From NCBI RefSeq assembly GCF_021739485.1, contig NZ_JAJFNK010000007.1, positions 62,001-126,000 of the forward strand: DNA of 64,000 bases. The letters are read 5' to 3'. The position numbers were made by a program, and so were the translations under genes. This document shows, one piece after another, positions 1 through 9,003 of the stretch (the stretch's first letter is position 1; every line of letters begins with the position of its first letter). Source of the DNA: Alicyclobacillus tolerans (GTDB lineage Bacteria > Bacillota > Bacilli > Alicyclobacillales > Alicyclobacillaceae). The notes beneath the pieces are model-generated. The model saw nothing but the letters and a program-made list of their open reading frames with translations. It was not told the DNA's origin and did not search any database.

Positions 1-822
1 TCTCACAATTCATCGAGCATCACAAATAAAACCAGAAATATGGCGACGACCCAAGCCAACCAAAGTCAGCATACCGCCTTCCCAGCCAACCCTTCACCAC
101 ATTCATCTCTGAACAATTGTGTCATCCCAAAACACGGCGATCTCGCCACGACTATCCCTAAGAACGCGGAGTATCTCGAAGTCGAAATGATGGATGTCGG
201 CAAAGAAAAAGTCGGGGTCATGATTGGTCATCAACTGACTACGCAGGGAACTGGCATTCAAGATCACGGAGATGTCTTTGAGAAACAGAGGAACCATGTC
301 GGGGTCTATATTCCGCGTTGCGTGGTATTTGAGACTGTCAACAACAGTGATCTATTTGCGTATTTCCCACCACAAACAAACCCTATCCCCAAGAACCCAA
401 AAGCTGTCTGGTTACTTATGTATGGTGGGACGATGGACAACTATGTGATGACAGGCGGTACGCTGAATACAAAGGACTTGGCGCAGTGGGGGACACTCGG
501 CAAATCCCCAGAGCCACAAGTTCAAGCTTATGTCAAAGAGGCAGAGCAGAACGGTTGGCACATCTATCAAACGGTGAACATACAACACAACCTGACAGGG
601 TACTTGGGACATAACGGCTGGGCGCGGATTCCCATTGGAGTTCCTGTGAATTTGGTGAATGCCGTCGGTGGAGGGAATGAAGTTTTTGAGATCCGTGGAG
701 TGATCAGTCAGAGCCAATTCCTGAAAGCTCACCCAGAGTTGAAGGCAGGTATCGAAGCCGCGATGTATCACCGTAGTGGAGAACAGGTTGATGGAAGTGA
801 GTGGGTGGTTCCGAATAAATGA
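1..822 (+). CDS. Unrecognised protein, 5' end outside the window
   Basis: The frame is open from base 1 to a TGA at 820-822. The first ATG (base 40) has no Shine-Dalgarno in front of it, so the gene probably starts upstream of the window. The visible 273 codons encode a soluble-looking protein with a Pro/Asn/His-rich N-terminal stretch and no signal peptide or membrane segment. The C-terminal part contains HPELKAGIEAAMYHRSG. I do not recognise the family and infer no function. It lies on the same strand as, and 160 bp before, a lipoprotein gene with its own ribosome site. Confidence 0.6.
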   Translation, partial: SHNSSSITNKTRNMATTQANQSQHTAFPANPSPHSSLNNCVIPKHGDLATTIPKNAEYLEVEMMDVGKEKVGVMIGHQLTTQGTGIQDHGDVFEKQRNHVGVYIPRCVVFETVNNSDLFAYFPPQTNPIPKNPKAVWLLMYGGTMDNYVMTGGTLNTKDLAQWGTLGKSPEPQVQAYVKEAEQNGWHIYQTVNIQHNLTGYLGHNGWARIPIGVPVNLVNAVGGGNEVFEIRGVISQSQFLKAHPELKAGIEAAMYHRSGEQVDGSEWVVPNK

Positions 823-981
823 GGCAATTTAGCAGAGGGGTTAGTCCCACCGACGATAGTTGTGCAAAACCAGTCAAAGAGGCTGATTCCTGTTAGTTGT
901 CGAAACTTCCCAACATATACCGTGAAACAAACCCTTTAACCATTCCGTCTTATTCGTGAATAGCGAAGGGAGACATTCATC

Positions 982-1950
982 ATGAATCGCCACATTCCAC
1001 TCATCGCAACAGCAATGATTGGCATTGCATTGCTATCAGGGTGTGCAACATCAAACTCAACATTAAGCCATACAACAACCAATACAGCATCCGTTCGCTC
1101 ACAGCCCAGCAAAGCGACGACAGCTACGGGTTTGACTAAAAATCCCACGTCCAATGGTATTGACAGCTATAATCTGCCGTCAAAGCCTGTCAAATTCATT
1201 GCACAACCTGAGTGGGTAACGAGCAAGTTGGTCTACGTCATTGGATGGGATAAGCAAATCAATCCCACGTCGGCTCTGTTTGTATCACACAACGCAGGGA
1301 AGACGTGGGCAATACTTAAAACCCCGCTTCCTCGTGACATCGAACAAGTGCATTTCCAAACTCCCACAACAGGAATCATCTACGGAGCAACAGGTCAACA
1401 CAGTCAACTTTCAGTGTATCGCACGACTGATGGAGGCGTGCACTGGACAGAGGTATCGTTGCCAGCAAGCCTTACCCAAGGGGCATCCAAATATGGCGCA
1501 CCACAGGTGACATTCGTAACGCTGAACCACAAGCTTACTTGGTTTATGGCAACGTGGAACGACAACCAATTCCCAAGACATGCGCTTTATCACAGCAATG
1601 ACAACGGGATCACATGGAAGTATGCAAACAACAACTCGACAATTTCGGCAGAGGGATATCTCTCCAACTTCTATGCGCCAGATAGCCAAACAGCTTACTT
1701 CGTCAGCTTTTGTCCGAAATGCGGGATACCTGGGGAAACAAACATGACGGGGATAAATACCTTGCAAATTACGTATGATGCGGGGAATAAATGGACGAAA
1801 ATCTCTTTGCCATTTACAGGTGAAAATCGTGTTGAAAGATTAGTTTTCACGAATGCTGAGAATGGAACCGCAACTGTAAAGAACGTGATGTCTGGTAAGG
1901 TCACAAAATATGCTACGACGGACGGAGGACACCACTGGTTAATGCAGTAG
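982..1950 (+). CDS. Lipoprotein with BNR/Ycf48-like beta-propeller repeats
   Basis: The start is preceded by GAAGGGAG at suitable spacing. The N-terminus is a lipoprotein signal with lipobox LLSGC (Cys about residue 21), followed by a Ser/Thr/Asn linker typical of Gram-positive surface lipoproteins. The rest carries at least five copies of a short Asp/Asn-box motif of the form S-x-D-x-G-x-x-W: HNAGKTW, TTDGGVHW, SNDNGITW, YDAGNKW and TTDGGHHW at the end. These are hallmarks of BNR/sortilin and Ycf48-like beta-propellers. Predicted to be an extracytoplasmic, membrane-anchored propeller. Ligand unknown. Confidence 0.8.
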   Translation: MNRHIPLIATAMIGIALLSGCATSNSTLSHTTTNTASVRSQPSKATTATGLTKNPTSNGIDSYNLPSKPVKFIAQPEWVTSKLVYVIGWDKQINPTSALFVSHNAGKTWAILKTPLPRDIEQVHFQTPTTGIIYGATGQHSQLSVYRTTDGGVHWTEVSLPASLTQGASKYGAPQVTFVTLNHKLTWFMATWNDNQFPRHALYHSNDNGITWKYANNNSTISAEGYLSNFYAPDSQTAYFVSFCPKCGIPGETNMTGINTLQITYDAGNKWTKISLPFTGENRVERLVFTNAENGTATVKNVMSGKVTKYATTDGGHHWLMQ

Positions 1951-2400
1951 GTGAAAAGAGTGGATTCCAGGTAAAGGACAGGGCGTTCGACCTCGCTTCC
2001 GCGCCGAGGGTCTGGATGCGGTGTTAAGTATCAGTTTGAGCGTCTTACAAACCCGTGGTGGCTGAATGATGGCATTCGTCTTACGAATGTGAGTAAACCT
2101 ATGTTCTTCAAGTGGTAATTGTTATTAAGGTCAGCATTGTTGCGGTCTGCTATTGTTTGATGAAAGTCCTTATATATTGTGATTGGTGGTCTCTGGGAAT
2201 GCACGCCACCAAGACTATCGCACTTTCGAGGAACCATTATCTCTTACTACGAAACCCTGTCCTTCGCTGATTAAGGTGGTTTTGGGAGTATCGCAATCCA
2301 CCTTGGTCGCGTCACTGGGATGGGATGTTCATATTTCATGTATGCTACTGTATTTTGATTGTGACTCGATCAGAACCCCACTATCCAGAAAAGGTTAATG
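1951..2400. other. Gene-free stretch, nothing recognised
   Basis: No ORF here has both a ribosome site and a protein-like translation. It separates the propeller lipoprotein from the repeated element that starts at 2401. Confidence 0.5.
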
Positions 2401-2761
2401 GTAGCGAAAGGTTTGCATTTTTTGTGCCGCAGGGCACATGTTGAAACCCCCTACGCCAAGACTCCATTAGCTACGTAGATGGCAACTTGCCACCAAAGCA
2501 TCGCGGATATGAAGAGTCATCTTTTGAGCGTCTCTTCTTCGGAAGTTGCAAATGCAACCTTAGAGATGAACATCCACAGCATGTAGAGATATGACCCATT
2601 ATTCGTATTTAGAACATCAGAGTTATTTATGGGGGAACCCAAAAGTTGTCCTTGCCGTGGACTTACACTATATATAAATAGCTTCGAGAACAACTTTTCG
2701 GTTCAGTTTTATCATAATGATTTCTGATTTAATTCTATGAACGACCTGGAACAACTTTTGT
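2401..2761. repeat. ~362-bp intergenic element, copy A
   Basis: This stretch is clearly homologous to 49138-49500 over its whole length. Shared blocks in order: GTAGCGA(A/T)AGGTTTGC at the left edge, a hairpin GTGCCGCAGGGCAC (2424-2437), GTTGAAACCC, a poorly conserved centre of about 48 nt, TCTTTTGAGCGTCTCTTC, ATTCGTATTTAGAA, and TATCATAATGATTTCTGAT. Three GAACAACTTTT-type sites follow: 2641-2651 (inverted), 2688-2698 and 2749-2759. Their start-to-start spacings (47 and 61) equal those in copy B. No conserved ORF spans it. It sits about 285 bp upstream of the DUF262 gene. Identity unknown: it could be a small RNA gene, a regulatory region or a non-autonomous element. Confidence 0.8.
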
Positions 2762-3046
2762 GTAATTCAAGCGATACGGATGAACGCACAGGGGAGAGGA
2801 TTTGTGAGAAATAAGCTCGCGTCAGGAATACCTCCGCTACGATGCGATTTACGCTCCGCACCAAACTTCTCCCATCTCAATAACGTAAACCCTTTTCCCA
2901 TAGACTTTGCCGAAAAACTTTCTCCTTGTCCCTGAACTTCTACGTTATAATACCGATGAAAAATGTTCAGAACGTAACGGTATTGAGTTTTGCACTTCTG
3001 CTCTTTTCAAGGGCAAAGTGAATGATTCCGTCAGGGAGTGACGTAG
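2762..3046. other. Leader region before the DUF262 gene
   Basis: No gene is visible. The region lies between the repeated element and the DUF262 start and presumably carries that gene's promoter, but no clear -35/-10 pair stood out. The ribosome site AGGGAGTGA is at its right end. Confidence 0.4.
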
Positions 3047-4096
3047 ATGAAGGCATCGAAAGTAAAACACAAGGTTTCGCAACTGCATCGGATGTATAAA
3101 GGGAAAAAGCTTTCTTTTGATTTGTCGATTCAACGCAAAGAAAACATCTGGGACACTAAACGTCAGTCGATGTTCATTCACAGCGTACTGGCGGGCTACC
3201 CGATCCCCAATCTATTTGCTACGAAGGACGAAAATGTACTTTACCTCCTGGATGGAAAACAACGCCTATCCAGTATTTTCGCTTATCTCAATGATGAATT
3301 TGCTCTTTCTTTCGCGGGAACGCCCAAGCTCAAGGTTGATGACATTGAAGTAGAAGGATTGACATTCACCCAGTTGTCAGATGGGTTCCAGCAGAGAATT
3401 AAGGAGTATCAATTTGAAATCGATGTGGTGGAGGAAATCAGTCAGTCGGAGATAGAAGATATCTTTTGCCGACTCAACAACGGTGTCCCGCTTCGCCCCA
3501 TTGAAACGACGAGAGCGTTACTGGGGAAGTCAGCATTAGAGTTTGTGGAGAGCTTGGCAAAGGTTCCGTTTCTCGTGGATAAGGTGAATCTTTCGAAAGC
3601 GGCGAGAAAGCACTTTGTCGATCAAGAGTTGGTTCTGCAGATCCTCGCTTTATTGGACGATCCTAAAACTGGATTTAGTAAGAAGGAAATGAAGGGATTT
3701 GTTGAGAAGTTGCGTGATGACCATGAGCGTGATCGATTCAAATCACAATTCAATAACGTTTGCTTTTACCTGAATGAAGCTTTCCCCAGCGAGAAGGAGA
3801 AGCTCTTGCGGAAAGTGCACATTCCGATGCTCTTCAAGTTGACGCTCGACATGCAACGTAGAAACATAGATATCTCTGCGGAGATGTTTGGGGAATGGGC
3901 GAGAGGATTTTTGGAGGCTCCACCAGAAGCCTATGTAGTGGCGTACAGTTCAGGGAGTGCCAAAAAGGGGAGTGCCCAGAAACGGCTGAGAATCATGACG
4001 GCGGAGTTTGAAAAATACTTCGAAGTCAAAATTCGTGGTGAAGAGTCGAATGCGAGCGATGAGGTAGCGGCGAGTGTGGAGACGGTTCAGGAGTAG
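3047..4096 (+). CDS. DUF262 domain protein (GmrSD N-terminal/ParB-like fold)
   Basis: A 349-residue protein starting at an ATG behind AGGGAGTGA. The first ~100 residues match the DUF262 pattern: LSIQRKENIW, a GYPIPNLF segment and the signature LLDGKQRL. DUF262 resembles ParB-like nucleases/NTPases and is the N-terminal domain of GmrSD restriction enzymes. The HNH-type DUF1524 partner domain of GmrD is absent, so this is a stand-alone DUF262 protein. The remainder is helical and charged. Such proteins are common in defence and mobile regions; a role in restriction is inference only. A strong terminator follows. Confidence 0.8.
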   Translation: MKASKVKHKVSQLHRMYKGKKLSFDLSIQRKENIWDTKRQSMFIHSVLAGYPIPNLFATKDENVLYLLDGKQRLSSIFAYLNDEFALSFAGTPKLKVDDIEVEGLTFTQLSDGFQQRIKEYQFEIDVVEEISQSEIEDIFCRLNNGVPLRPIETTRALLGKSALEFVESLAKVPFLVDKVNLSKAARKHFVDQELVLQILALLDDPKTGFSKKEMKGFVEKLRDDHERDRFKSQFNNVCFYLNEAFPSEKEKLLRKVHIPMLFKLTLDMQRRNIDISAEMFGEWARGFLEAPPEAYVVAYSSGSAKKGSAQKRLRIMTAEFEKYFEVKIRGEESNASDEVAASVETVQE

Positions 4097-4133
4097 GCGA
4101 ATGAAGAGGCAAGGTGAGTAACAGTTGTGGTGT

Positions 4134-4168
4134 GAGGGGAGAGATTGTGACTCCCCTCGTTTGTTTTT
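4134..4168 (+). terminator. Rho-independent terminator after the DUF262 gene
   Basis: Perfect 8-bp stem GAGGGGAG (4134-4141) and CTCCCCTC (4151-4158) with a 9-nt loop, followed by the T-rich tail GTTTGTTTTT. It ends the plus-strand gene; the convergent minus-strand HAAS gene stops at 4220. Confidence 0.8.
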
Positions 4169-4219
4169 GATGTTCTGATTTGCATAGAGTCGAATTTTGG
4201 TGACTTGCACTGAATTTGT

Positions 4220-5104
4220 TTACGCGGTTGAGCGGGTACGCGGGGTGTAATTATCTATAGCTCGAAAGACGTATTTCAACAATACGAGGAGTAAGAGTTG
4301 TATCCCGACCATGAGTAAGATACCCAACCAACTGTTTGGGTCATGGTGTCCCCAGAATCCGTTCCAATGCGTTGTTAACCATAGATGGTATTGAACGGTG
4401 TCCCGTATTGGGACCCAAAGTCCAATAGCGAGAGACAGAAGTATTGGGAATCGGCTGATCGATTTGTTCTTGGTGAAGAAGTATGTAGCAACTGACAAAC
4501 AGAGTAGCAGAATATCGCTAACCCCTAATGGTGCAGATTGGACATTCCAACCTGGAATTAAGAGTCCAGCCAGGTAATAGTGGTGTGAAATTCGCATGAA
4601 CAGCCAAAGTGCCGCGAAGATACCTGTAATCAGTACCAATGCCCACCTATCTCTCTGGCAACGAGTCTTAACCAACATCAGCGCGTCCAGACACAGTGCC
4701 AGCATTAGGGATGGTGAAATCGGAATCTTAGTTGTGAAAAAGTGCACCCACGGATTTTCATGCCAAGAAGCCCATGTGGATGGGTCAGGGTTTGACTGGA
4801 TGGATGCGTAGAGGAGGTAAATGCCGAGCAAAAACAGGGCGAAAAATATTGAGGCGAATGAGTTGATGACAGGCAATGTCACTCCGAACGTCTGTCGTGC
4901 AATCTGTTTGCGAATCTCCTTGCGACTTCCGAACCGACGAAGTGCCGTCTGAGCGGCTTCGCCTTCCTCTAATCCTGTTTCCTTCAGGTGTTCTACTTCG
5001 TCAAACAGATGTGTCGACATCTCAGCGACCCACTCAGTTTGCTCGCCCTTCGTCAATCCACTCCGATGGACAATGTACTTCAAATAGTTCTCGATCTCAT
5101 TCAC
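4220..5104 (-). CDS. HAAS-domain membrane protein (PadR partner 1)
   Basis: The likely start is the GTG at 5104-5102, which overlaps the PadR stop (GTGA), indicating translational coupling. The first ~80 residues form a HAAS/permease-prefix domain (HRSGLTKGEQTEWVAEM, then a helical segment ending ALRRFGSRKEI). About six hydrophobic segments follow, the first near INSFASIFFALFLLGIYLLY. HAAS proteins pair with PadR repressors and are thought to sense or regulate the membrane. It shares S-P-S-L-M-L-A and a KTRC segment with the protein at 24769-25608, so the two are paralogues. No catalytic motif is visible and the function is unknown. Confidence 0.75.
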   Translation of the reverse strand: MNEIENYLKYIVHRSGLTKGEQTEWVAEMSTHLFDEVEHLKETGLEEGEAAQTALRRFGSRKEIRKQIARQTFGVTLPVINSFASIFFALFLLGIYLLYASIQSNPDPSTWASWHENPWVHFFTTKIPISPSLMLALCLDALMLVKTRCQRDRWALVLITGIFAALWLFMRISHHYYLAGLLIPGWNVQSAPLGVSDILLLCLSVATYFFTKNKSISRFPILLSLAIGLWVPIRDTVQYHLWLTTHWNGFWGHHDPNSWLGILLMVGIQLLLLVLLKYVFRAIDNYTPRTRSTA

Positions 5105-5433
5105 GTCGGTTCGACCCCTCCCAGAAAAGTATTCACGATGGTTTGATTTCGCGTCCAAGCTTCTCGGTTCTTGGCAAGCTGTTCATGTCCTTGGCTTGTA
5201 ATCCGATAGTACCTTCTGCGTGGTCCTGAACCTTCGTTGCCCCAGTACCCCTCAATCCAATTCTCTGCCTCTAATCGTCGTAGGGCGGGGTACAGTGTGC
5301 CTTCTTTCAATTCGAGCGCACCACCAGTCTGGTGATTTACAATCTGGGCAATTTCGTAGCCGTAAGAGTCATGCCCAGCGATTATGGAAAGGATTATCGC
5401 GTCGATATATCCCTTCATCATTTCGCTCTTCAC
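5101..5433 (-). CDS. PadR-family transcriptional regulator 1
   Basis: A small winged-helix regulator of about 110 residues. It has the PadR pattern MKGYIDAIILSIIAG...YGYEIAQIV, then LKEGTLYPALRRLE (recognition helix) and the wing RRRYYRIT. I place the start at the GTG of VKSEMMKGYID by comparison with other PadR N-termini; a GTG at 5442 is also in frame. The gene overlaps its HAAS partner by 4 bp. PadR proteins usually repress their own operon, and a candidate operator lies just upstream at 5448-5466. Confidence 0.88.
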   Translation of the reverse strand: MKSEMMKGYIDAIILSIIAGHDSYGYEIAQIVNHQTGGALELKEGTLYPALRRLEAENWIEGYWGNEGSGPRRRYYRITSQGHEQLAKNREAWTRNQTIVNTFLGGVEPT

Positions 5434-5447
5434 CCAAGTCACCTACC

Positions 5448-5466
5448 TATGTAGAATATCTATGTA
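5448..5466 (-). promoter_or_regulatory. Candidate PadR operator 1
   Basis: TATGTAGAATATCTATGTA (plus-strand reading) lies immediately upstream of padR 1. The same 19-mer, differing at one base, lies upstream of padR 2 (25949-25967). It contains a repeated TATGTA with a 13-bp period. Conservation between two otherwise distant loci, at the same place relative to a padR start, supports an operator or promoter role. Not tested. Confidence 0.6.
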
Positions 5467-5628
5467 AATGGTACATGAAAGGAATGGGATAGGCAAGCAG
5501 ATTGGAGAGGTGATTAGGCAAACACCGACAATTGCATGTCAGTTCGTTCCAGTTTTCTGAGATAATGAGTATAAGTGCCAGTCTCAGGGTACTGGACATC
5601 AACAATACGAGCGTAGGGAGGGGTATTT

Positions 5629-6195
5629 GTGAGGAGCAGAGTATGGATAGGTATGGTCACTGTCCTTGTTATCGTGTCGGGAATTTTGGGATACGTCCAT
5701 CACGCTTACAATGCGCCAGAGTCCATGACCCCCAGTTATGTATCCAAGCAACAGATAATCGCAGACATTCAGAAACAGCAACTTACTCAAAACAAGGTGG
5801 CTCAAGATATTCGTGTCATTCACATCGACACGATAGGGAACGAGGGCTTTGGTTTTGCGACTTTTGGCGTGAATGGAAAGCAAGAATTCGCGAGTTTACT
5901 GATGTCAGCAAAGGGTTATGACATGAGTACCTTTACAATGGGGACGGACAAAGCAGTACCCGTGCAATTCAACGCACTCCGAGGTGACGGGTTCGAATAT
6001 GTAACAGGCGGAGTTTTTCATCATCCCAACGTGAAAAGGGCGGTCGTGATTTGGTCAGATGGGACTGCGACAACAGTTCCCGTTCAGAAAGGCTACTTCT
6101 GGTATTTGTACAAGGTTCAGATGCATACGGATGCTCATGTTAAACAAGTGATCGGGGTTACAAGCAGTGGGACGATTGTTCAAAGCCAAAGATGA
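5629..6195 (+). CDS. Membrane-anchored secreted protein, unrecognised
   Basis: Starts at a GTG behind GTAGGGAGGGG. Residues about 5-25 form one hydrophobic segment (VWIGMVTVLVIVSGILGYV) with no lipobox Cys, so the protein is probably anchored by an uncleaved N-terminal helix with ~160 residues outside. The external part is rich in beta-type sequence with several Val-Thr-Gly turns. No family was recognised. It precedes the lipoprotein genes at 6242 and 7400 on the same strand, suggesting a surface-protein cluster. Confidence 0.7.
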   Translation: MRSRVWIGMVTVLVIVSGILGYVHHAYNAPESMTPSYVSKQQIIADIQKQQLTQNKVAQDIRVIHIDTIGNEGFGFATFGVNGKQEFASLLMSAKGYDMSTFTMGTDKAVPVQFNALRGDGFEYVTGGVFHHPNVKRAVVIWSDGTATTVPVQKGYFWYLYKVQMHTDAHVKQVIGVTSSGTIVQSQR

Positions 6196-6241
6196 ACAAA
6201 TGGCTGAAGGGGTATGTATTGCGGTAGGAAGGGGACAAAAC

Positions 6242-7288
6242 ATGAACGGTATTCGGTTCGCCAAGGTATTAACAGGAGTTCTTGCAACTACATTCCTTTT
6301 GGCTGGATGTGCAACGACTAACCCGTCTAATCAGAAAAACTCGACCAACGCCATATCAAAGTCACAAAGCCCGCCGTATGACTACAATTCACTTCTTGGA
6401 CTTCAGCCCGTGTTGCCGACCAAGAACTTTCAGCTAAAGCAGGTTACGCCATATGTATTCAAGTATGTAAATCCCCCATGGGGCAAGGTGAATTCCCAGG
6501 TTATGGAGACATAGGGCAACGGTACCGCTTATGATGCGATGTATATCTCACCAGATGGCAGTGGGAAATCCTTCACTATCATGGAGACATGCATCGATTC
6601 AAGCAAGCCTCCAAACGTTGGATCAGCTTGGAGGTCGGTTCATCAAAATGGCGCAACCTTGTTTCAAAATGAGATCAAAGGGGGGCTTGGGAAGGTCGTC
6701 GCGACGATTAAACAGGGTGTACTCTATGTGGTTACATTTGCGAACGCCTACACCACGACCCAACTTGAACAGATCCTTGAATCTCTGAGTGTCCCAGTTC
6801 AGACAGCTCCTCAAATGATAAAGACGCAGACCTTTGGATTTAAACAAGCACCAACTGCAGTACCCTTCACTTCGTTGATTCCGAAAAGCATTCCATTCAA
6901 GTGGGATACACGAACTGCTGTAGGTGAAGATGTCAGAAATCCGAGAGGCAAGGGTAATTCTGATACGATGGGTAGACTTATTCTGACATACAGTCACGGT
7001 CAAACCCAACTCAAGGTCATTGAATCCTTCGGTATGAAGTACGTCAATCCGAATATTATCAAGGCTCCAAATGGTGTGAAGGTTACCTTGCGTGATGGGA
7101 ACGAAGCTGTCTATATTGACGGGGGTTCCAATGTTTCGATGGTAGACGGCGGAAGCCCCAATCGTAAAGTATTGACGTGGAACCTAAATAACGGTGTGAA
7201 CGTGACCATCGTCGGGTCCAGTGATCTCACCGAAGGCAACTTGATGGCAGTTGCCAACTCGTTAGAAACGATTACGGCGGGGCAGTAA
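6242..7288 (+). pseudogene. Lipoprotein gene interrupted by an in-frame TAG
   Basis: The ATG at 6242 begins a lipoprotein signal with lipobox FLLAGC and a Ser/Asn-rich linker. The frame meets TAG at 6512-6514 (after VMET), but the same frame continues at once as GNGTAYDAMYISPDGSGKSF and stays open to 7288. The downstream part is protein-like and has no good start of its own near the stop. The simplest reading is one gene of about 348 codons with a single nonsense change. Alternatives are sequencing error or two separate polypeptides. Family not recognised. Confidence 0.7.
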
Positions 7289-7399
7289 GTCTGTAGAGAT
7301 GATTGAGTCAAGCTTAACTGACAGTGTTCCCTTTTTGTCACTTTGATTGGAGCCATTGCGTCTCATAAGTGACAAGTGAGCACGGGGGGCAACAGACTG

Positions 7400-8362
7400 A
7401 TGAGAACTCGGTATCTGACAGCGATATGTACAATGACAATCACTGCTTTCGGGTTAGTTGGATGTAGTCCGTCAAGTCCAGCGACTGAAAACCAAGTCCG
7501 CGCCACACCAACACCATCGAACCAGAGCACCACAGTGAAAAAGGAGAACGCCCCAACTGCTGTCATAGAAAGTATTCAACCACAGCCCAGTGGACTACTT
7601 ATCAAATTTGAAAATCAAGCGACATTGGCAGGAGCAGGGATTGTGGATTCACCACGGTTCGGGGATTCGAATTTGTCCGTATCGTTTACACTTCACGATG
7701 TAAAAGTAGGAAATCCGTCCATCGCTAACTTGAATAAAGCTGTAGGAAACCAACTCATCCAGAGTTTGAAGACACAGAAACAGGGAACAGACTTGTTAGT
7801 CAGCATGACTCTGATGCGACCCGTGAACAAAATTAACGTAGGCACGTCAGGTTCTTACCTTGGCATAGTTCTGCAGTATAAGCCGAAATCACTACCAACT
7901 CCGCACCCCGTCGGACGTATTCCATCCTGGTTTTTCAAGGACATTCTGACAGCGGCATCGGTTGAGGGAACGCCTGTGCGAGCACACAGTTATGGAGGCA
8001 TGCTACCCTTTCAGTCCAGCGATGAAACATATATGTTAAAAGCCCCGCACTCTGGGTCGCGAGAGACGCTGGGGTTCAGTTCGTATTTTGGCAGTCTGTC
8101 TTTATATGAAAATTACGCTGGTATGTTGAATGCGAACCCAACGAGCGACTCAAATCTCTACTCCTTGGTTAAATATGGGCTTATCAGGGAAAAGAAGAAC
8201 GGAAACTGGTATGGAGTCAAAGCAATCATGGTAAATATGCAAAACGGCTGGAAATTGGGATTCGCCAAAAATCAAGTCATTGTAGAGACTAACCACGCTG
8301 GAGCCTTAGGCTATGTAGTTTATCCCGTTAAAGGAATCGAACTGGGTGCTCCCCTTCAATAA
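7400..8362 (+). CDS. Lipoprotein, possibly with an AMIN-like N-terminal domain
   Basis: The ATG at 7400 is chosen because GGGGGGC precedes it and the lipobox FGLVGC follows about 18 residues in. After a short Thr/Ser/Pro linker, residues about 55-160 (QPSGLLIKFENQAT ... LGIVLQYKP) have the beta-strand pattern of AMIN-type cell-wall-binding domains, which I offer only as a possibility. The last ~150 residues are unrecognised. Predicted location is the outer face of the membrane. It is the third secreted product in a row on this strand. Confidence 0.7.
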   Translation: MRTRYLTAICTMTITAFGLVGCSPSSPATENQVRATPTPSNQSTTVKKENAPTAVIESIQPQPSGLLIKFENQATLAGAGIVDSPRFGDSNLSVSFTLHDVKVGNPSIANLNKAVGNQLIQSLKTQKQGTDLLVSMTLMRPVNKINVGTSGSYLGIVLQYKPKSLPTPHPVGRIPSWFFKDILTAASVEGTPVRAHSYGGMLPFQSSDETYMLKAPHSGSRETLGFSSYFGSLSLYENYAGMLNANPTSDSNLYSLVKYGLIREKKNGNWYGVKAIMVNMQNGWKLGFAKNQVIVETNHAGALGYVVYPVKGIELGAPLQ

Positions 8363-8394
8363 TGAACGAGGTCCGCACAAGAGATTTGTGAGTG

Positions 8395-9003
8395 TTACAG
8401 GGCGTTAGACGGAAGGTCTCTTGCTTGCAGACTGAGCCACTGACCCTTCTGGCGGAGTGTAATAAGATATGGATAACGCCAGAACGAGAGCAGTGGAATG
8501 AAGACACCCAGTAAGATTCCTGCTTCGCATAGACCTTGCACGGCGTTGGCTTTGTTGACGACGTTCACGACTCGGTGTAGCTCCATGAGATTGAGGATCG
8601 CGATGACCGCGACCATGAACAATCCCACGACTGTCATAGCTTTCGTCGTGGACATGGAGCGTGGGGATCTCTTATGAAGTTGCCACATCCCTGCAAAGTC
8701 TCCGTCTTCAATCACGCAAATTGAATTGAGTTTATCGATTCGAAAGTTGACCAGGGTTCTCCCATTGGATAGACGTTGAATGGCAGGTATCCATACTGCG
8801 ATGACCAGAAACAGCCACGGCACGTCGTAAGTGAACCAGTTTGGTACTGCCCCTTGCATGGATGACAGTTGGAACGTTCCTGTCAAAGCCCATATGAGCA
8901 AGCCAATCAAGACGAGGCAATACAGAATGAAATATCGGATTTTTGTGTACGAGTAAACACGGGCGTGCCCCACTTCTAACAACTCTTCTCCATTACTCCT
9001 CAT
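8395..9003 (-). CDS. Multi-pass membrane protein, unrecognised
   Basis: The start at ATG 9003 has GAAGGTAG in front at good spacing. The frame is open further up to a GTG at 9147, but that acidic extension has no ribosome site. Four hydrophobic segments are visible: YFILYCLVLIGLLIWAL, WLFLVIAVWIPAI, AMTVVGLFMVAVIAILNL and a last one around ILLGVFIPLLSFWRYPYLI. A soluble loop lies between segments 2 and 3. No known family was recognised. It is convergent with the lipoprotein gene ending at 8362. Confidence 0.65.
   Translation of the reverse strand: MRSNGEELLEVGHARVYSYTKIRYFILYCLVLIGLLIWALTGTFQLSSMQGAVPNWFTYDVPWLFLVIAVWIPAIQRLSNGRTLVNFRIDKLNSICVIEDGDFAGMWQLHKRSPRSMSTTKAMTVVGLFMVAVIAILNLMELHRVVNVVNKANAVQGLCEAGILLGVFIPLLSFWRYPYLITLRQKGQWLSLQARDLPSNAL

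Noticed and set aside
2031-2398. Two frames of 68-71 codons on opposite strands
   Set aside because: No ribosome site and no protein-like composition.
2401-2761. Reading the duplicated element as a TnpB/Cas12f-type guide RNA
   Set aside because: The hairpin plus GTTGAAAC is suggestive, but no tnpB, iscB or cas12-like gene lies near either copy, so this stays only a speculation.
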